From Balaenoptera acutorostrata (Eukaryota > Chordata > Mammalia > Artiodactyla > Balaenopteridae): DNA of 64,000 nucleotides. The translations under genes were made by a program, and so were the position numbers. The notes under the pieces were generated by a model. The model saw nothing but the letters and a program-made list of their open reading frames with translations, made no database searches and was not told where the DNA came from. The stretch spans positions 38,417,239 through 38,481,238 of the forward strand of contig NC_080065.1 of assembly GCF_949987535.1 (NCBI RefSeq), read 5' to 3'. Of this stretch, positions 61,515 through 64,000 are shown piece after piece (within the stretch, counting starts at the first letter, position 1; every line of letters begins with the position of its first letter).

Positions 61515-62045
61515 TTGATTTTTTAAAGACTTTATTATTTTAGAACAGTTTTAAGTTCACACAAAATTGAGGAGAAGGTACAGAGATTTCCCATATGTCC
61601 TTGCCCTACACCTGCAGAGCCTCCCCACTATCAACATCCCCCACTGGAGCAGCACATTTGTTACAATTGATGAACCTACATCGACACATCATAATTCCCC
61701 AAAGTCCATAGTTTACCTTAGGGTTGTCTTTTGGTGTCACACATTCTATGGATTTGAACAAATATATAATGACACATAGCTATCATTATAGTACCATACA
61801 GAGTATTTTCCTGCCCTAAAAATCCTCCGTGCTTCACCTATTCACCCTCCTCTCCTCCAACCCCTGATAACCACTGATCTTTTTACTGCCTCCATTGTTT
61901 TCCCTTTTCTAGGATGTCATATAGTTGGAATCATACAGTATATAGCTTTTTCAGATTGGCTTCTTTTACCTAATAATATGCGTTTAAGATTCTTCCATGT
62001 CTTTTTAGTACTTAATAGCTCATTTTTTTCAGTAGACTGTGGTGA
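61515..62045 (-). mobile_element. L1M 3' UTR fragment
   Basis: agaacagttttaagttcaca, gatttcccatatgtccttg, gttacaattgatgaaccta, ctgccctaaaaatcctccg, gtcatatagttggaatcata, cagattggcttcttttacc is the reverse complement of an L1M ORF2 end and 3' UTR, the same family as 40186-40540 but longer. Confidence 0.75.
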
Positions 62046-62744
62046 GTAATAAAATACTGTCACCAGGCAAAATCCTGCAAAACCCACTTCAGGCAGAAAA
62101 AAAAAAAAAAGATAGCCTTAATTACCAGAGCTCAGACACAGTCCAGTGTTAGCAATACAGAATGGATCTACAGTTGAGTCAGTCAGAAGCATCAGCTTCC
62201 AATGCAGTAAAAAGAGTCAAATAACATGTCAAACAAGCTGGCTGATCCCAAGTCCACAGGTGAGGTGACAGACAACATGAAAGAGGAGTGAAGGAATAGA
62301 AATGGCAGGCAGATCCTAATACCCTCTCTGCTAGGAGACCTCACAACTTCTCTGTTGCTTTCATCACTACACCTTCAAGAGATGGCTTTCATAAGTTCTT
62401 CTGCTTTCATTCTGTCCACTGTTCAAATCTTATAATGCCACCTTATCTGTTCCTCTTGTACACTTATCCTGCAACAAAAGAATCACATTCAGGGCATTGG
62501 TGGCCGGAACAACTGGTAGAAGACTCCTGTTAAATCCAAGTCTTCCTTGCTCTCCTCTTGACTTTTACAGTAAATGTCCAAACAACTGTCAATACCTCCT
62601 ATGTGGTTTGTAGAAGTCACGCATGGCTGTCCTTCCTATGGATCTGCCTATAGGTTAACGTATCTGTTCTCTTAAGTCATGACTTCTACTTATATCTCTC
62701 AGAGACAAGCTTTTCCTGTCTCATGGCCACCATCTTACATAGAT
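62046..62744. other. Intergenic, no recognised feature
   Basis: A-run at 62097-62111; otherwise unique-looking. Confidence 0.4.
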
Positions 62745-62872
62745 CACTAGGGTAGAGCCCATTAATAACAGGAACTATTTTCTTATTTAAATTTTCATGA
62801 CAAACATCTAACTGCCCAGAACATAGTAAGTTCTAGATGCCAAATACATGTTTCTTGACTGATTGAATGACG
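62745..62872 (+). mobile_element. L2-like 3' end (weak)
   Basis: taataacaggaactattttc, tgcccagaacatagtaagtt and a closing tgattgaatgacg follow the order of an L2/MIR3 3' end. Strongly diverged. Confidence 0.5.
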
Positions 62873-63895
62873 TTTTCTTCAGTTACTTTAGCTTTAAAGA
62901 AATCAGTTTTCAGTGACTTTCTTCTCCAGCTCCATTAACAGCCTTCACACTGAAATAATTAGCTATTGCCTTGGGTCTTGGGAAGGAGAAACAACTTCCA
63001 GACCCTGGCAATTAATTTAGGAGGATTCATATTAGATACAGAATTAGTGTCATGCTTGATTCAGCCTTTCATGTCTTGAAACATGCCTCAGGCCACATCT
63101 GAATGCACCGAAATGCAGCAGGAATTCTAGAGCTGTGGTGAATCTTGGTCATGGCCATCAGCAGAGGAGAACACACAAAGTACATAATCTCATGCTAGAC
63201 ACTGTGAGGGTGAACAGAGCAGGAAGAAAGCCACGCGAAGCCCTTGAAATGTCTATACTCATAGGGATAAGCCAGACATGCAAACATATCGAAAGTTCGA
63301 GCAAGGTTTTGAGCTCCCCAAAAGTTTGATAATCAACTGATCTTAGTTCTATAACTTAATAGGGACAACTATGCAAGTAATAAAGGACCAGTGTCTACAG
63401 TTGTCCCTACCTTTTCCCCTAATATGTTCCCAATCCCTATTCACCTATCCACCTTAAATCATTTTAATTTGTACTATCACCCAACGCACACACATACATA
63501 CACACTTGCCCCAATTGCCCAACTATATTCTAATCTATCTTGACTAAAGTGTGAAAAAACTTATTTTCTTCTAATTTAGTCAAACTAATGTGAAAGTTTT
63601 TAAAAGAAAACTTTATGGGAAAAGAACTAAGAGAACATAAAACAAAGAGTGTAGAAACAGATGAATTTCACAGAAACATATGTATACGAGCCAAATTTAA
63701 CTCAGCTTAGTACATTTAACAGGTTAGATTGGCTGGCCCCAATTTCCTTCACTTCATGAGGAGGGAATCCTTCCAGCACCGACCATATTTGCACATCAGT
63801 AGTAATTTCCATGACTAGGCCTCACTCAGTGATGCAGGCACCCCCGTCAATGCTCCCTCCAGAAGATGATTTGCAATGGCTGCATGTCCTCCCAT
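62873..63895. other. Intergenic, no recognised feature
   Basis: A CA-rich patch at about 63486-63504. No gene seen. Confidence 0.4.
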
Positions 63896-63953
63896 CAAAA
63901 ACAAAACAAAACAAAAACAAAACAAAAACACTGAAAACAAAACAAAAATAAAG
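63896..63953. repeat. (AAAAC)n simple repeat
   Basis: aaaacaaaacaaaacaaaaa and similar repeats, ending caaaaataaag. Confidence 0.9.
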
Positions 63954-64000
63954 TACACATTTTTGTAACTCCATTCACCACCAAACTTCTTGAAAAACAA

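Overview
This is mammalian nuclear DNA, almost certainly from a cetacean (whale or dolphin). Three tRNA-derived SINEs that start gggcttccctggtggcgcag carry intact RNA polymerase III A and B boxes and end in an AAATAAAT tail. This is the CHR-type SINE family of cetaceans and hippopotamus. The young LINE-1 copies and the background of placental repeats (MIR, L2, MER20, MLT1, hAT MITEs, L1M) fit that. I found no host protein-coding exon, tRNA, rRNA or CRISPR array. Nearly all other short open frames look like chance or antisense shadows, so this is a gene-poor intergenic or intronic stretch.

Layout. 1-16,700: mostly non-repetitive AT-rich DNA with scattered old repeats (hairpin MITE, minus-strand MLT1 LTR, MIRs, MER20, hAT-Charlie copies), a 136-bp L1 tail with clear target-site duplications (TSDs) and two CHR SINEs. 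16,790-17,475: an old L1 with a 5' inversion. 18,500-19,320: an old DNA transposon split by a solo MLT1 LTR with a 5-bp TSD. 19,379-26,408: a young minus-strand L1 insertion. Its two proteins are open (ORF1 301 aa, ORF2 1,272 aa with every catalytic motif I could check). It carries about 1.07 kb of non-L1 DNA beyond its 3' end, inside the same exact 13-bp TSD. 30,360-38,067: a second long minus-strand L1, dead, with a 67-bp duplication of its reverse-transcriptase active-site segment and a nested SINE; it split an older L1. 39,380-52,500: old L1M/L1ME sequence on the plus strand, cut by a dead plus-strand L1 (41,983-47,525) and two minus-strand L1 pieces. 52,591-53,850: a 5'-truncated L1 with TSDs. 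54,000-64,000: mostly unique DNA with a MER1-type hAT element, L1M fragments and L2/MIR traces.

How it works together. The only coding system is LINE-1. ORF1p is the RNA-binding chaperone and ORF2p the endonuclease/reverse transcriptase. CHR SINEs are thought to use this machinery in trans, and several insertions here sit at sites compatible with the L1 endonuclease (TTTT/AA or TTTT/AT). The most notable object is the intact-looking L1 with a 3' transduction: its own 3' end lacks AATAAA, and the transduced tail supplies AATAAA about 20 nt before the poly(A). The three long L1s share their protein regions but have three visibly different 5' UTRs.
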